Assembly: GCA_919901855.1 (NCBI GenBank)
Contig: CAKKQC010000038.1
Span: forward strand, 105,298-169,297
DNA from: a bacterium
Lineage (GTDB): Bacteria; Oederibacteriota; CAKKQC01
Direction of reading: 5' to 3'
DNA length: 64,000 nucleotides
The notes under the pieces: generated by a model
The model's input: the letters and a program-made list of their open reading frames with translations, nothing else
Database searches by the model: none
Told to the model about the DNA's origin: nothing
Part shown: one piece after another, positions 63,188 through 64,000 of the stretch
How the letters are laid out: each line of letters opens with the position of its first letter
Numbering within the stretch: the stretch's first letter is position 1
Made by a program: the position numbers and the translations under genes

Positions 63188-63955
63188 GTGAGGCTGCCCC
63201 ACGCCCGGTCGCGCGCGTACGGATGGCTCCCGGACCTCCCGGACGCCCGGGACTGGGTCTTCGCCGCCCGGGCGCCCCGGCGGATGCCGGCCAGGACGGA
63301 CCTGCGCGCCGGGTGCTCGGCCGTCGAGGACCAGGGGGACCTGGGCTCGTGCACGGCGCAGGCGCTTGCCGGGGCGCTCGAGTTCCTCGAGCGGACCCAC
63401 CGCCGGGCCTTCGAGGAACGCTCCCGGCTGTTCATCTACTACAACGAGCGGGTCGTTCTCCACACCGTCCGCGAGGATTCGGGCGCCATGCTCCGGGACG
63501 GGATCAAGACGCTGGCGGCGCAGGGCGCCTGTGGCGAGAAGCTCTGGCCGTACGCGCCCGCGAAGTTCGCTTCCAGGCCCCCGGCGGCATGCTACCGCGA
63601 CGGCTCGCGCCACCAGATCACGGAGTACCGCCGCATCGCGGACGTGGACGGGATGCGGACGTGCCTCGCGGGAGGATTCCCGTTCGTATTCGGCTTCATG
63701 GTGTACGAGAGCTTCGAGACGCGCGCCGTCGCCCGCACCGGGGTCGTGGCCCTCCCGGGCCGGCGCGAGAAGGCGCTCGGGGGCCACGCGGTGATGGCGG
63801 TCGGCTACGACGATGCCGCGAAGCGGTTCCTCGTCCGCAACTCGTGGGGGACGAAGTGGGGGATGCGCGGCTACTTCACCATGCCGTACGCCTACCTGGC
63901 CTCCCGGGACCTCTCTGATGATTTCTGGGTGATCCGCGCGGGCGAGGGCCTCTAG
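63188..63955 (+). CDS. C1A (papain-like) cysteine peptidase
   Basis: 255 residues. The catalytic set is complete: oxyanion Gln and nucleophile Cys in VEDQGDLGSCTAQAL (about residues 45-59), His in GGHAVMAVGYDD (about 200-211) and Asn in VRNSWGTKWGMRGYF (about 219-233). The mature domain starts within 30 residues of the N-terminus, with no signal peptide and no inhibitory propeptide. It resembles the bacterial C1 peptidases encoded as bare catalytic domains. The GTG at 63188 is 7 nt after a perfect TATAAT; an ATG at 63179 would start inside that box. Target unknown. Confidence 0.88.
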   Translation: MRLPHARSRAYGWLPDLPDARDWVFAARAPRRMPARTDLRAGCSAVEDQGDLGSCTAQALAGALEFLERTHRRAFEERSRLFIYYNERVVLHTVREDSGAMLRDGIKTLAAQGACGEKLWPYAPAKFASRPPAACYRDGSRHQITEYRRIADVDGMRTCLAGGFPFVFGFMVYESFETRAVARTGVVALPGRREKALGGHAVMAVGYDDAAKRFLVRNSWGTKWGMRGYFTMPYAYLASRDLSDDFWVIRAGEGL

Positions 63956-63976
63956 CAGGTCGCTGAAAAAACGGTC

Positions 63977-64000
63977 ATGACGACGAGAAAACTGATCGTG
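63977..64000 (+). CDS. Possible start of a further gene (3-prime partial)
   Basis: ATG ACG ACG AGA AAA CTG ATC GTG is open to the right edge. Only eight codons are visible and there is no box or ribosome site, so this is weak. Confidence 0.15.

Overview
The window is about 64 kb of very GC-rich bacterial DNA (clearly above 60% by eye) with densely packed genes, short overlaps and several giant secreted repeat proteins. No taxonomic marker settles the phylum. PorV/PorQ-like barrels paired with exoproteins that end in a FlgD-like domain, hpnCDE squalene genes, and ThuA, DUF6807, Gfo/Idh and GH29 sugar genes suggest an uncultured Gram-negative lineage of the Elusimicrobiota, PVC or FCB kind. That placement is inference.

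Region 1 (1-8019 and 12159-29866) is a surface module present at least three times. A giant signal-peptide-bearing exoprotein with a C-terminal FlgD-like domain is followed, with a one-base stop/start overlap, by an outer-membrane barrel of PorV/UPF0164 type. The barrel carries a fused CsgG/TolB-N-like periplasmic domain. The first module is cut by the left edge (only the barrel tail remains). The second has a 30-kelch-motif, five-propeller exoprotein. The third has a 5438-residue exoprotein with a beta-propeller head and about 40 CARDB-like repeats. Between modules 2 and 3 lie small housekeeping or unknown genes: Uma2, a secreted unknown, a QueD-like protein, a Gfo/Idh oxidoreductase and an FNR-like reductase.

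Region 2 (29.9-49.8 kb) holds cysS, rlmB, a 2430-residue protein without a signal peptide that begins with a HicB-like domain, and hpnC. A CAU tRNA embedded in an odd repeat array follows, then a polytopic membrane protein, a DUF6807/TIM-barrel pair, ilvB, and an overlapping hpnD-hpnE-hemL operon. HpnC, HpnD and HpnE together turn farnesyl diphosphate into squalene.

Region 3 (49.7-64 kb) is mainly sugar or glycan metabolism and signalling: two tandem cNMP-binding proteins, tRNA-Leu, GH29 fucosidase, DUF3332, pyruvate kinase, an isomerase/agarase-like hydrolase/HicB-like operon, ThuA, a NicO-type metal transporter, a GH2/carboxylesterase operon and a papain-like peptidase.

Two features run through the window. 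Most transcription-unit starts have a TANNNT -10 box ending only 6-9 nt before the start codon, which implies leaderless mRNAs. Six long AT-rich palindromes with GGGG/CCCC ends sit at gene 3-prime ends and sometimes supply the stop codon.
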